This document shows, piece by piece, positions 24,997 through 33,694 of a stretch of DNA of 64,000 bases. The stretch comes from Blastococcus sp. CT_GayMR19. GTDB lineage: Bacteria > Actinomycetota > Actinomycetes > Mycobacteriales > Geodermatophilaceae. The stretch covers positions 181,732-245,731 of the forward strand of contig NZ_SPQL01000007.1 of the NCBI RefSeq assembly GCF_004570385.1. The letters are read 5' to 3'. The notes beneath the pieces were generated by a model, which saw only the letters and a list, made by a program, of their open reading frames with translations, did not search any database and was not told the DNA's origin. A program made the position numbers and the translations under genes. The first letter of the stretch is position 1; every line of letters begins with the position of its first letter.

Positions 24997-26284
24997 GCAG
25001 CGGTTCTCCACCCTGTCGTTCGGCAGCTGCGTCGGCGAAGGCCCGAGCCACTTCTGGGGGCGCCGCAAAGCGCTTCGCCTTCCCCGGCCCGTCGTACTGG
25101 GCGCGCAAACCCCACGTGAGCCCGGGACGGATGATCCCCTGCTCGACAAGTTCCTTCTGTGCGGTGCGAATGGCTCGGGTGAAGGCGGTCAACTTGGCGT
25201 CCGGGGCCAGCCCAAGGATCGAAAGAACTTGCGCGCGGTCCAGGACCCCGTCCGCCTCTCCTGCTGCAGCCAAGGCTACGTGCGCCTGCCCGGAATACCC
25301 CCATTCGGACAACAGCGCGACGAGGGCGCCGAACTCCGACGCGGACCAGGTCTCGCCAGACGCACCGGGCAGGTCGACGTCGTCATCCACGCCAGTGTCA
25401 TCAACCGCACTCTCTTCGAGCTCAGACGTTGGGTCGTCCGCCAGGGCGATGAGGAACTGGTCAAGGGTTAGCGTCCGAAATTCAACGCCCGCTCGGCGGC
25501 GCATCTCCTCGACGAGCTCGAAGCGCGCACTGATCGGCGCGTTCTTTCCCAGGAGACGCCACCAGTCCTCCTTCTGATCGTTGGTGACCAGCACGACCGG
25601 ACGCTTGTCAGTAGTCGCCCGTTCTATGAGCTGTTCCCACACGAAGAGGTCGCCCAGCCCCCCGTCGGGCTTGTCTGCATCCATGTAGCCGGGTGGCTGC
25701 CTCCGCCGAAAACGACCATCCGCCGCCGCCCGCACCTGCGCTTCAGCCTCCGGCGCGAAAGCCTCCCCGGTTCGGCCAGCGAAGAGGTCGGTCAGTGCAG
25801 TGAGCACGTCGTCGCTACCCGGATCCACCAGCGCCTTCTTCGCTCGGTCCGCGGAGGACTTTCCAGCAGTCGCGTGCTTCAACTCCTGAAACGTGTCATC
25901 CACGAGTGAACTGAGGCGCGCCCGCTCGTCGGCGTCAATGACCCATCGAGCAGCCGCTTCAACGACCTTCTTCACGGAACGCTCGGCCGCCGAGAGGTCT
26001 TGCATGGAATTTGCGGTCAGGACCTCGTGAAGGACTGTGTCTCTCCTGAGCCAAAACTCACGCTGCACCTGCGCCGGCAGGAAGAGCTGCGACTTAATGC
26101 GGCGCAGGGCAGCGAGAATGTTCTCGGTGCTCATGGAATGCCGGCGGTAGAGGTCGAGAAGCGCATTGGTGTCGAGCGCGATAGTCCGGCCCGACAGCGC
26201 CTCCGCCGACACCGCGCTGACGTGCTCACGGAAGATCTCGTAGCCCGATCCGATCGTCCGTTCCGCATCTACCAAAGCCCTCAT
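24986..26284 (-). CDS. PIN-like nuclease-domain protein (PIN_8 type), candidate transferred gene
   Basis: 432 residues. The N-terminal 270 fit the PIN_8 (PIN-like) family: IALDTNALLDLYRRHSMS with the first Asp, VQREFWLRRDTVL with an acidic Glu, GDLFVWEQLIERATTDKRP with the third acid, and VLVTNDQKEDWWRLLGK with the fourth. An acidic, low-complexity linker (SELEESAVDDTGVDDDVDLP) leads to a C-terminal region of about 110 residues that could be a winged helix. All four acids expected for metal-dependent RNase activity are present. GC and codon use look lower than in the neighbours, and it stands alone between a P450 and an acyl-CoA ligase, so acquisition by transfer is likely. Family members are frequent near phage-defence genes. 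ATG 26284 follows GAAGGG. Confidence 0.75.
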   Translation of the reverse strand: MRALVDAERTIGSGYEIFREHVSAVSAEALSGRTIALDTNALLDLYRRHSMSTENILAALRRIKSQLFLPAQVQREFWLRRDTVLHEVLTANSMQDLSAAERSVKKVVEAAARWVIDADERARLSSLVDDTFQELKHATAGKSSADRAKKALVDPGSDDVLTALTDLFAGRTGEAFAPEAEAQVRAAADGRFRRRQPPGYMDADKPDGGLGDLFVWEQLIERATTDKRPVVLVTNDQKEDWWRLLGKNAPISARFELVEEMRRRAGVEFRTLTLDQFLIALADDPTSELEESAVDDTGVDDDVDLPGASGETWSASEFGALVALLSEWGYSGQAHVALAAAGEADGVLDRAQVLSILGLAPDAKLTAFTRAIRTAQKELVEQGIIRPGLTWGLRAQYDGPGKAKRFAAPPEVARAFADAAAERQGGEPLPSG

Positions 26285-26304
26285 CGCTGCCCTTCTCGTC
26301 CCTC

Positions 26305-26324
26305 GGCCGGAGCCCACTCCGGCC
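26305..26324. promoter_or_regulatory. small inverted repeat upstream of the PIN-like gene
   Basis: Perfect 8-bp arms GGCCGGAG/CTCCGGCC around CCCA, 20 bases upstream of the PIN gene start. It lies in the 231-bp gap between that gene and the divergent acyl-CoA ligase, so it is either an operator or a 5'-UTR hairpin. The rest of the gap is AT-richer than average and holds no gene I can support. Confidence 0.4.
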
Positions 26325-26515
26325 CGCGTGCTCGCCGATGCGATCTGGGAGGAGAGATCTGGCGCTTCCGAGAAGCATACGGACAGACAAGTTTCGGATT
26401 CCGCAACACGCCCCCCTCGAACGCCGAAGACGATCGCGATTCGCCGGACAGCCTAGAGAGCCGGCCAGCGGAGGCTCGGCTGGAGCGTGAGCCGGGTCAC
26501 TGGCAGGATCCGATC

Positions 26516-28132
26516 ATGCGCGGCTTGATGCAGGACATGCCCCTGACCGTCGACGCGATCTTCCGCCACGTGGAGCAGCACTACGGCGACGGGACGATCG
26601 TCACCAACAACCCCAGCGGGATCACGCGGGCCACCTACGCGGAGTGGGCGCAACGCACCCGCAAGCTCGGTGGCGTCCTCGACACGCTCGGGATCAGCGG
26701 CGACGGCCGCGTGGGCACGTTCGGCTGGAACAGCCAGCGCCACCTGGAGCTGTACTTCGCCGCCCCCTGCACGGGGCGGGTGCTGCACACGCTCAACGTG
26801 CGGCTCTTCCCGGAACAGCTGACCTACATCGCCAACCACGCCGAGGACGAGGTCATCTTCGTCGACCGGTCCGTGCTGCAGATCCTGTGGCCGCTCATCG
26901 ACACGATGAAGACGGTCCGGCACGTCGTGATCATGGACGACGGCGGCGGCACCGAGATTCCCGACGACCCGCGGGTCCTCGACTACGAGACGCTGCTCGC
27001 CGACGCCCAGCCGGTCGACTTCCACGTGACGGACGAGGGCTCGGCCGCCTCGATGTGCTACACGAGCGGCACCACCGGGAACCCGAAGGGCGTCGTCTAC
27101 TCGCACCGCTCGACGTTCCTGCACACCATGGGCGTCCTGATGCCCAACGCGTTCGGACTGGGCATCCAGGACGTCGCGATGCCGGTCGTGCCGATGTTCC
27201 ACGCCAACGCCTGGGGCATCGCGCAGGCCGCGCCCGCCGCCGGCGCCTCGCTGGTCATGCCCGGCGCGATGATGCAGCCGGAGAACCTGGCGAAGCTGAT
27301 CATCGAGGAGGGCGTCACCTTCACCGCCGGCGTCCCGACCATCTGGCAGGGCGTGCTCCCCCACCTGGCGGGCAAGCCGCACAAGCTGCGCGACATCGGC
27401 TGTGGTGGCTCCGCGGTGCCCAAGGCGCTGTCGGAGGCCTACAAGGAGCAGGTCGGCCTCCCGATCCTGCAGGCGTGGGGCATGACCGAGACCCACCCGG
27501 TCGCCTCCTCGGGCATCCTGCCGCCGCGCTTCGCCGACCTGGACGACGAGGGCAAGGCCGCGCAGCGCGCCCGCGCCGGCATCCCGTTCCTCGGCGTCGA
27601 GGCGCGCATCGTCGACGCCGACACGCTCGAGCCGCAGCCCTGGGACGACAAGGCCACCGGCGAGCTGCAGGTCCGCGGCCCGTGGTGCGCGAAGGACTAC
27701 TACAACCCGGACGCCGGGGTGGAGCTCACCACCGAGGACGGCTGGATGAAGACCGGCGACGTCGCGGCGATGGACGAGTTCGGCTCGATCCGCATCGCCG
27801 ACCGCACCAAGGACCTCATCAAGTCCGGCGGTGAGTGGATCAGCTCGGTGGACCTGGAGAACGCGATCATGAGCCACCCGGCGGTGAAGGAGGCCGCGGT
27901 CGTCGGCATCCCGCACCCGAAGTGGGACGAGCGCCCGCTGGCCGCCGTCGTCCTCAAGGAGGGCCAGACCGCGACGGCGGAGGAGATCCTGGACCACATC
28001 AAGCCGCTGGTCGCCAAGTGGTGGATGCCCGACGCCGTCGAGTTCATCGACGAGGTGCCCAAGACCAGCGTCGGCAAGTTCTCGAAGAAGGACCTGCGCA
28101 CGCAGTTCGCCGACTACAAGCTGCCCAGCTGA
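26516..28132 (+). CDS. medium/long-chain acyl-CoA ligase (AMP-forming)
   Basis: 538 residues, ANL superfamily. P-loop-like motif MCYTSGTTGNPKGVVYSHRS near residue 177, A5 motif LQAWGMTETHPV, A7/A8 region DGWMKTGDVAAMDEFGSIRIADRTKDLIKSGGEW, and A10 lysine in KTSVGKFSKKDLR. It activates a fatty acid as acyl-AMP and transfers it to CoA; the N-terminal LFPEQLTYIANHAEDEVIFVD fits the AlkK/medium-chain group. No other lipid genes are adjacent. ATG 26516 follows CAGGAT; longer in-frame extensions run into non-coding, AT-richer sequence. The gene ends at a family A palindrome. Confidence 0.92.
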   Translation: MRGLMQDMPLTVDAIFRHVEQHYGDGTIVTNNPSGITRATYAEWAQRTRKLGGVLDTLGISGDGRVGTFGWNSQRHLELYFAAPCTGRVLHTLNVRLFPEQLTYIANHAEDEVIFVDRSVLQILWPLIDTMKTVRHVVIMDDGGGTEIPDDPRVLDYETLLADAQPVDFHVTDEGSAASMCYTSGTTGNPKGVVYSHRSTFLHTMGVLMPNAFGLGIQDVAMPVVPMFHANAWGIAQAAPAAGASLVMPGAMMQPENLAKLIIEEGVTFTAGVPTIWQGVLPHLAGKPHKLRDIGCGGSAVPKALSEAYKEQVGLPILQAWGMTETHPVASSGILPPRFADLDDEGKAAQRARAGIPFLGVEARIVDADTLEPQPWDDKATGELQVRGPWCAKDYYNPDAGVELTTEDGWMKTGDVAAMDEFGSIRIADRTKDLIKSGGEWISSVDLENAIMSHPAVKEAAVVGIPHPKWDERPLAAVVLKEGQTATAEEILDHIKPLVAKWWMPDAVEFIDEVPKTSVGKFSKKDLRTQFADYKLPS

Positions 28133-28143
28133 GCCCTACGGGC

Positions 28144-28167
28144 GGGACTTTCCGCGCGGAAAGTCCC
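28144..28167. repeat. family A palindrome, copy 2
   Basis: Perfect 24-bp palindrome with core CTTTCCGCGCGGAAAG, 12 bp after the acyl-CoA ligase stop and facing the convergent NicO gene. Probable bidirectional terminator. A small perfect palindrome CAATGGCCATTG follows at 28181-28192. Confidence 0.75.
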
Positions 28168-28203
28168 GTCCCCACGGCCACAATGGCCATTGCGGTCGGT
28201 CGG

Positions 28204-29787
28204 TCAGGCGCCGAGGGCGATCCCGCGAGCCACCAGCGACAGTCCGACGAGGAGCACGAGGCCCGCCGTCAGCACGGGCGCGGCCGCAACGAGGCGCGTC
28301 AGCCAGGAACGTCGTCCCTGGTCGGGAGCCCGGCGGTCCAGGCGGCCCCGCAGCCGGACCAGGAGCAGGCCGACGGCGGTGAGGGTGGCTGCCATGCCCA
28401 GCCCGTAGGCCAGCACCAGGACGACGCCGAAGGCGGTGCGCCCGAGCCCGACCGAGGCGAGCAGCACGATGAGCGCCGACGGGCTGGGGACCAGGCCACC
28501 GGCGACGCCCATGCCGATCAGCCCGCCGCGGCCGGGGGCAGGGTCGTGGTCGTGACCGCCGGCCCACCAGCCGTCGTGGCCGTGCGCGTGGCCGTGGTCG
28601 TGGAGGTGCTCGTGGTCGTGCGGATGCTCGTGGCCGTGGCCGTGGTGGTGATGCACGGCTGCCGGGCCGCCGGACGCCGGCAGCGCTCCGGCGAGCACCG
28701 GCTCGGGTGGCAGGGCGACGACGGGCGTGCCCGGCGCCCCCGAGGCCCGCCACCTGGGCAGCGCGCCCCGCAGCATGAATCCGCCGATGCCCGCGACGAG
28801 CAGGCCGCTGCCCACGCCGAGCCAGCGGATCACCTGGTCACCGGCGAGCGAGCTGGACAGCGACAGGGCCAGCCCGAGGATCAGCACGCCGGCGGTGTGC
28901 GTCGCCGTCACGGTGGCCCCGACGGTGAGGGCGTCGCGGGTGCGGCCTCGGCGTCCCGCCAGGTACGCGGCCATCACCGCCTTGCCGTGCCCGGGCAGCA
29001 GGGCGTGTCCGCTGCCGAGAAGGACGGCCAGCAGTACCGCGAGGGTGCCGACCAGCGGGGTGAGCCCGCGGTCGCCGACGAGGGCCTCGAGCCGGCGGTC
29101 GAGGGCGGCCAGGGCGCTGCTGAAGGGGTCGCCGTCCTCCGGCGTGACCGCCGCCCCAACGCCGGTGTTCTCGCCGGGCTCGACCGCCACGGTGAAGGAC
29201 CGGACGTCGACCGGTGACGCCAGGAGGTCACCGGGGTAGTCGCGCAGCTCGTCGCTGATGCTGGCCACCGGCACCGGGGAGTCCAGCAGCCGGATTCCCT
29301 CGCCGTCCGCCGTCAGCTCCCGCCAGCCCACCCGTTCCCCGAGGTAGGTGTCGTCGAAGGACACCTCCGCGGCACGCCCCAGCGCCACCTCTGCCGTGAA
29401 CTCGCAGGTCAGCCGGAGAGTGGGCAGACCCGCCGCCCCGGGCACCGCCTCGAGCGCGCTCTCCCCGGTCCGCCACCGAACGGTCCGGCCGTCCACCCCG
29501 AGCGTGACCGCGTCCGCGACGTCCGGGCACTCCGCCGTGGCCGCGCCGGCCAGCTGCTCGGGGCTCGGTGAACCGTCCGGTGCGATCGTCTGCAGCGCCT
29601 GCGCGGTGGGGATCTCGGCCCGGTCGACGACGGCGGTGAGTTCGACCCGGTCGGGGAAGAGCTGGACATGGTCGTAGTGGTTGACCGTGAAGTTGCCCAG
29701 CGGATGGGCCTGGGCGACCCCGCCCGGGACGGCGACCCAGAGCGCCCCGGCCGCGAGGGCGACCGCGATCGACCGTCCGCCTGTCAC
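28204..29787 (-). CDS. NicO-family nickel/cobalt transporter with histidine-rich loop
   Basis: 527 residues. A signal peptide precedes AHPLGNFTVNHYDHVQLFP, which begins an extracytoplasmic domain of about 230 residues. The membrane part has LGSGHALLPGHGKAVMAAYLAGRRG, the HAxLPGHGK motif of NicO/RcnA-like transporters, then THTAGVLILGLAL and GLVPSPSALIVLLASVGLG. Between helices lies a cytoplasmic or external loop with about 20 His (VHHHHGHGHEHPHDHEHLHDH), a likely metal-binding segment. Such proteins move Ni or Co ions; direction is uncertain. GTG 29787 overlaps the TPR gene stop (GTGA), so the two are coupled, with the DUF4331 gene upstream. Confidence 0.88.
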   Translation of the reverse strand: MTGGRSIAVALAAGALWVAVPGGVAQAHPLGNFTVNHYDHVQLFPDRVELTAVVDRAEIPTAQALQTIAPDGSPSPEQLAGAATAECPDVADAVTLGVDGRTVRWRTGESALEAVPGAAGLPTLRLTCEFTAEVALGRAAEVSFDDTYLGERVGWRELTADGEGIRLLDSPVPVASISDELRDYPGDLLASPVDVRSFTVAVEPGENTGVGAAVTPEDGDPFSSALAALDRRLEALVGDRGLTPLVGTLAVLLAVLLGSGHALLPGHGKAVMAAYLAGRRGRTRDALTVGATVTATHTAGVLILGLALSLSSSLAGDQVIRWLGVGSGLLVAGIGGFMLRGALPRWRASGAPGTPVVALPPEPVLAGALPASGGPAAVHHHHGHGHEHPHDHEHLHDHGHAHGHDGWWAGGHDHDPAPGRGGLIGMGVAGGLVPSPSALIVLLASVGLGRTAFGVVLVLAYGLGMAATLTAVGLLLVRLRGRLDRRAPDQGRRSWLTRLVAAAPVLTAGLVLLVGLSLVARGIALGA

Positions 29788-31091
29788 GGGCGGCCGCCCA
29801 GCGAGGTCAGCAGCTCCTCCGCCCGGGGGGCGTGCAGCGGGGAGAAGTGCGGGTTCGTGGCCAGTGCCAGCGCCAGGGTCGCCCGGGCCTGGTCGATCTG
29901 ACCGACCGCCGCCTCGATGACCCCCCGGTGGTAGAGGAACAGCGCGTTGCGGCCACCGAGCGCCGTCGACTGCACGGCGTGGGGCAGCGCCTCCGCGTCC
30001 CGCCCCGCGCTGTGCAACGCCCAGGCCAGCGCGTCGTGGGAGTCGACGTTCTGCCGACGGTCGAACTCCGTCTGAGCGGCCGCAACCGCCTCGGACGGGT
30101 CGCCGTGGTCGGCCGCGAACAGTGCGGTGGTCAGATCGTCGGTGGCCCCGCTGGCCGCGAACAGCTCCCCCACCGTCCCCACGAGCGCGAACTGCTGCTG
30201 GGCGTCGTCGACCCGCCCCTGCGCCTGCAGGAACTCGCCGTATTCGACGAGGTGCTCCGGCAGCGGCTGCGCGTCCACGACCGCTCGGAAGGCTTCCTCG
30301 GCCGCCGCCCACTGACCACGTGCGGTGAGCACGCGCGCCCGACCCAGCATCAGTGCCGCGTCGCCCGGTCTCGCGTCGAGGCCGGCGGCGTACTGGGCCT
30401 CGGCCTCGTCGAGGTCTCCGGTGGAGAAGGCGAGGGCGCCCAGGTAGGTGCGGCAGAACGCCTCGGCGGCGCCGCCCTGGGTCGAGTCCAGCGCCTGCTC
30501 CAGGGCCGCCCGGGCAGCGGGCAGGTCGCCGTGCAGTTCCGCGTCGTACGACGCGCGGGTGAACGAGGCGAGCCCTGGGTTCAGCGCCAGCATCCGGCCG
30601 AGCGCCTCCGTGGCCCCCGGGTAGTTCCCCAGTTGCGTGCGGGCATCGGTGAGCACACCCCACGCGGTGGCGTTGTAGGGGTTGATCGCCAGCGCCTGCT
30701 CGGCCAGACCGGCCGCGGCGGCGAAATCGTGCCGGGCGTTGGCCAGCGCCCCCTGCCCGGTCAGCGCGGCGTCGTTGCCCTCCGCGCGCAGCACGAGCGA
30801 CTCCCGCAGCGCGCCGTCCGCCTTGTCGTAGTAGGTCGGATCCGCCGTCACCCGGGCCTGCTCGACGTAGGCCGAGCCGAGCTGCGCCCAGGTGCGGTAG
30901 TCCCCAGGCACGTCGGTCAGCCGGCGCTGCGCTGCCTCGATCGAGGCGCTGAGCGGATCGACCTGGTCCACCACCGCCTGCTCGAGGCGGGCGGCGGCCC
31001 GGTCCACCGCCGTGGTGTAGTACGCCGCGACCGCGACCAACAGGAACACGATGCCCACCACGACCGCGCTCACCGCGGTGCGTCTGCGCAT
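29784..31091 (-). CDS. membrane-anchored TPR protein
   Basis: 435 residues. One N-terminal membrane segment (VSAVVVGIVFLLVAVAAYYTTAV), then a helical domain with repeated TPR-like pairs, for example AGLAEQALAINPYNATAWGVLTDARTQ, ATEALGRMLALNPGLASFTRA and AEAQYAAGLDARPGDAALMLGRARVL. The repeats probably lie outside the membrane. TPR proteins act as scaffolds; here the partner may be the neighbouring DUF4331 or NicO protein. The ATG at 31091 (MRRRTAV) precedes the membrane segment directly. A 200-bp gap separates it from the DUF4331 stop and contains a terminator hairpin, so it may have its own promoter. Confidence 0.8.
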   Translation of the reverse strand: MRRRTAVSAVVVGIVFLLVAVAAYYTTAVDRAAARLEQAVVDQVDPLSASIEAAQRRLTDVPGDYRTWAQLGSAYVEQARVTADPTYYDKADGALRESLVLRAEGNDAALTGQGALANARHDFAAAAGLAEQALAINPYNATAWGVLTDARTQLGNYPGATEALGRMLALNPGLASFTRASYDAELHGDLPAARAALEQALDSTQGGAAEAFCRTYLGALAFSTGDLDEAEAQYAAGLDARPGDAALMLGRARVLTARGQWAAAEEAFRAVVDAQPLPEHLVEYGEFLQAQGRVDDAQQQFALVGTVGELFAASGATDDLTTALFAADHGDPSEAVAAAQTEFDRRQNVDSHDALAWALHSAGRDAEALPHAVQSTALGGRNALFLYHRGVIEAAVGQIDQARATLALALATNPHFSPLHAPRAEELLTSLGGRP

Positions 31092-31248
31092 GTCAGGAGC
31101 TCGACAGGTCGGCCGACGACCCGAGACGCCCGCGCACTCGCGGCCCGGCACGCCACAGCAATGGCGTGGGACCGGAACGGCCGACGAGGAACACTGATCT
31201 CCTTCGGGGCTGAGGGCGCACCGTCGTCAGGGCGCCCGGACGGGCGAG

Positions 31249-31283
31249 GCCGTGGGGTGCGGCGGTCGGCCGCACCCCACGGC
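31249..31283 (-). terminator. terminator of the DUF4331 gene
   Basis: Perfect 15-bp stem (31249-31263 with 31269-31283, core GTGGGGTGCGGC) and a 5-base loop, 11 bp downstream of the DUF4331 stop codon on the minus strand. Confidence 0.78.
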
Positions 31284-31293
31284 TCTCGATCGG

Positions 31294-33003
31294 TCAGGCC
31301 TCCCGGATTGCGAGACCCCGGCCCCGGGCCCGGATCAGCGATCCGACTCCGGCCCCGATGAGCAGGACCGCGGCCGACCCGGTGAGTGCCGGGATGAGGG
31401 TGTCGAACCCGGTCCCTCCCGATCCGGGCACCGCCCCGGCAGAGGCGCCTTCAGAGCGGCTGTCCCCGGTGTTGGTCGCGTTCACCGCGTGGGTGTGGAC
31501 ACCGGCGAGGTAGGGGAATTCCGAGCTGAACGCCTTGTCGTTCGCGGCGACCCCATCGCCGTTCTTCAACGCGTCGAACGCCGCCTGCCGCTCCTCGGGC
31601 ACATTGTTGACGTCGTAGATGCCCTCGAGCGCGAGCAGCTCGATGTCGACCACGTCATCGGCGAGCCGTCGGCCGTTCGGGAAGCCCTGGATGTCGCCAC
31701 CGATGACGCCGAGCCGGCTGGCTTCCTCCAGCGGCTTGCCGTCCAGACCCGTCGGCCCGGTGATCGCCATGTTGAGGCGCAGCATCTCCGACGGCTGGAA
31801 CGGAGCCGCCCCGGCGTTCAACGCCTGCGAGTTTAGGTCGACGTCCAGCGGGTTCGGCGTGGCGGGGTCACCGTCGACGTCGACCACCGCACCAGTGACG
31901 ACGCCGGTCAGGAAGACCTCGGCGATGTCGAACCGCGGACCCGCAGGGGCCTCGACGCCGTAGATGGCCTCGATGAGCTGCGGCACCTCCGGCTCGAGCA
32001 CCCGGTCGAGCACGGCGCCGTCGGCCGCGGCGGCGTCCTGGTCGGGGCTGATGGAGTTGAAGGCGTCCTTGAGGCCCGCCGGGACGACGACCTCGTTGAC
32101 CAGGGGCTGACCGAGGCGGGAGACCTGGGTGTAGCCCGAGCCCTCCGCGGCGGTGCCGTCGGCATTGCGCAGCGTGGGCCGCGTCGTCGTGCTCCACACA
32201 CCGATGACCGGGTTGTTCGTCGCGTCGTTGTCGATCGCGACCTCGGTCTTTGGCACCTCGAGCACGATGCTGTTCACGTTGTAGCCCTCGAGCGTGTCCT
32301 GGCCGGTCTCGGACAGGTCGCCGCCGTACAACAGGTCCATGACGCGCAGGTCGAGGAAGAACGGGTCCTCGGTCTGCGTGGCCAACGTGCGACCGCCGCC
32401 GGCGACCTCGGTGATGGCCGGGTTGCGGAGGTTCTCGACGTAGTCCTGCGACGAGCCCATGCTGGCCCGACCGGTGAACGACGGGGCCACGGGACCTTCG
32501 CTGATCGGCTCGCCGTAGCTGTCGCCGCCGTCGGTGCTGACGTCCAGTGTGAAGTGCTGCCGGAACAGCAGGTTCTCGTCGTCCAGCGAGGTCACCGGGC
32601 CGTTGTTGTAGAGGAACGTGTCGGTTGCGCGCTGGTCGTCGGTGTGGAACCGCCACCGGTAGATGAGGTCGGCCAGGGCGTCGCCGTCGTTGTCGATGTT
32701 GATCAGGTACTCGGCATCGTCGGCCCACGGATAGAAGTTCGGGCCGCCGTCGGGTTCCTGGTTGGGCAGCCAGTTGGCGATGAAGGTGACGTGGTCCTCG
32801 TTCTCCGGGCTGGAGAACGCGTAGACGTCGGTGTTGTCCACCGCTGGATCGCCCAGGATCAGCGGCGCTTCGCGGTGACTGGACGCCCCCGCCATGGTCG
32901 GCAGGAGGCCGATCAGGGTCGAGCCGGCGAGCAGGCCGCCCGACGCGATGAGCGCAGTGGCACGGCTCCCCCGGCGTTGGAGGAGTCGTCGAGGCATGAG
33001 CAT
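31294..33003 (-). CDS. DUF4331 surface protein with C-terminal membrane anchor
   Basis: 569 residues. Signal peptide (ATALIASGGLLAGSTLIGLLPTMAGA) cleaved before SSHREAPLI, the canonical start of DUF4331 proteins. The body has LGDPAVDNTDVYAFSSPEN, WLPNQEPDGGPNFYPWADDAEYLINIDNDGDA (acidic, perhaps calcium-binding) and EMLRLNMAITGPTGL near the C-terminus. The tail has a membrane helix (AAVLLIGAGVGSLI) and basic end, preceded by GAVPGSGGTGF, which resembles the tail of the DUF4397 protein at 49041. The family function is unknown. ATG 33003 follows AAAGGA. With the TPR and NicO genes downstream it looks like a metal- or envelope-related module. Confidence 0.87.
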   Translation of the reverse strand: MLMPRRLLQRRGSRATALIASGGLLAGSTLIGLLPTMAGASSHREAPLILGDPAVDNTDVYAFSSPENEDHVTFIANWLPNQEPDGGPNFYPWADDAEYLINIDNDGDALADLIYRWRFHTDDQRATDTFLYNNGPVTSLDDENLLFRQHFTLDVSTDGGDSYGEPISEGPVAPSFTGRASMGSSQDYVENLRNPAITEVAGGGRTLATQTEDPFFLDLRVMDLLYGGDLSETGQDTLEGYNVNSIVLEVPKTEVAIDNDATNNPVIGVWSTTTRPTLRNADGTAAEGSGYTQVSRLGQPLVNEVVVPAGLKDAFNSISPDQDAAAADGAVLDRVLEPEVPQLIEAIYGVEAPAGPRFDIAEVFLTGVVTGAVVDVDGDPATPNPLDVDLNSQALNAGAAPFQPSEMLRLNMAITGPTGLDGKPLEEASRLGVIGGDIQGFPNGRRLADDVVDIELLALEGIYDVNNVPEERQAAFDALKNGDGVAANDKAFSSEFPYLAGVHTHAVNATNTGDSRSEGASAGAVPGSGGTGFDTLIPALTGSAAVLLIGAGVGSLIRARGRGLAIREA

Positions 33004-33307
33004 GGGAGTCCTTTCCCAGTCGCCCGGGACGGGCGAGACCGACATGACGCCGCAGTCAGTCGATGAAGGGAAGACACCGGGCCGCCGAAGAGGCGATCCC
33101 TGTAGTGCGTGTGTTCGCGTGGAACATCGTCGCCTGCTGCGATGGCGCGAACATAAGCCGGACCCGTGTGACGCCGCTCACCACGAACGGGAAAATGCCA
33201 GGTGAACGGCCTGTCGGTAGCAATGCGTCACGTGACGGAGACGCGATCGATAAGATTGATCCGTAGTGAGTGGTGTGCAATAAAGTGACGGAACCGTACC
33301 GGCTCGC
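33004..33307. other. 304-bp intergenic region, AT-richer than surroundings
   Basis: No gene seen. It lies upstream of the DUF4331 gene and downstream of the rhodanese gene, both on the minus strand. It contains the perfect palindrome CGTCACGTGACG at 33226-33237, whose core recurs in the 32-bp palindrome at 63705, and AT-rich stretches (GATCGATAAGATTGATC around 33247) that could hold the DUF4331 promoter. Confidence 0.5.
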
Positions 33308-33649
33308 TCACAGAACGGTCGGCGGCGCCCCAGTGTTGCTGACCATCGGCCGCCCCGCGTCGAGCCAGGCGCCCATGCCGCCGCCGACATTCACCGCGTC
33401 GAAACCGTTCTGGTTCAGCCAGGCCGCGACCCGCGCCGAGCGGCCGCCGCCGCGACAGGTGACGTAGAGCGGGTCACCGTCCGGCAGGTCGTCCAGGCGC
33501 GTGGGGACGTCGCCCATCGGGATGTGGGTCGCCCCGTCGATGTGGCCGTGCACCCATTCGTCGTCCTCGCGGACGTCCAGGACGACGGCGTCCTCGGGCA
33601 CCTCGGCGGCGGGCACGGTCGGAACCTGCTGCGGCATCACGCCGTCCAT
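33308..33649 (-). CDS. single-domain rhodanese
   Basis: 113 residues from the ATG at 33649. Rhodanese motifs: AVVLDVREDDEWVHGHIDGATHIPMGDV, then active-site loop YVTCRGGGRSARVAAWLNQNGF with the catalytic Cys, and VGGGMGAWLDAGRPM. It carries sulfur as a persulfide, probably in the cytoplasm; the acceptor is unknown. ATG 33637 and GTG 33679 are alternative starts; none has a strong ribosome binding site, though a GGA precedes 33637. It is divergent from the PH-domain gene at 33695, only about 50 bp away. Confidence 0.85.
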   Translation of the reverse strand: MDGVMPQQVPTVPAAEVPEDAVVLDVREDDEWVHGHIDGATHIPMGDVPTRLDDLPDGDPLYVTCRGGGRSARVAAWLNQNGFDAVNVGGGMGAWLDAGRPMVSNTGAPPTVL

Positions 33650-33694
33650 CGTGGCACGCGCCGCTCCCGGGCCGGTCACTGCGAGGATGGACGG

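Noticed and set aside
23083..25149. Long open frame of about 690 codons antisense to the P450 and DUF5926 genes
   Set aside because: The real genes on the other frames have clear protein families; this frame is a by-product of high GC at third positions and shows low-complexity Arg/Gly/Pro sequence.
28150..28165. Family A palindromes as SOS or LexA boxes
   Set aside because: The centre CCGCGCGG and convergent-gene placement do not match the actinobacterial LexA consensus (GAAC-N4-GTTC).
28204..30663. Extended 819-codon version of the NicO gene
   Set aside because: The extension is out-of-frame TPR gene sequence. The signal peptide starts at GTG 29787, which overlaps the TPR stop.
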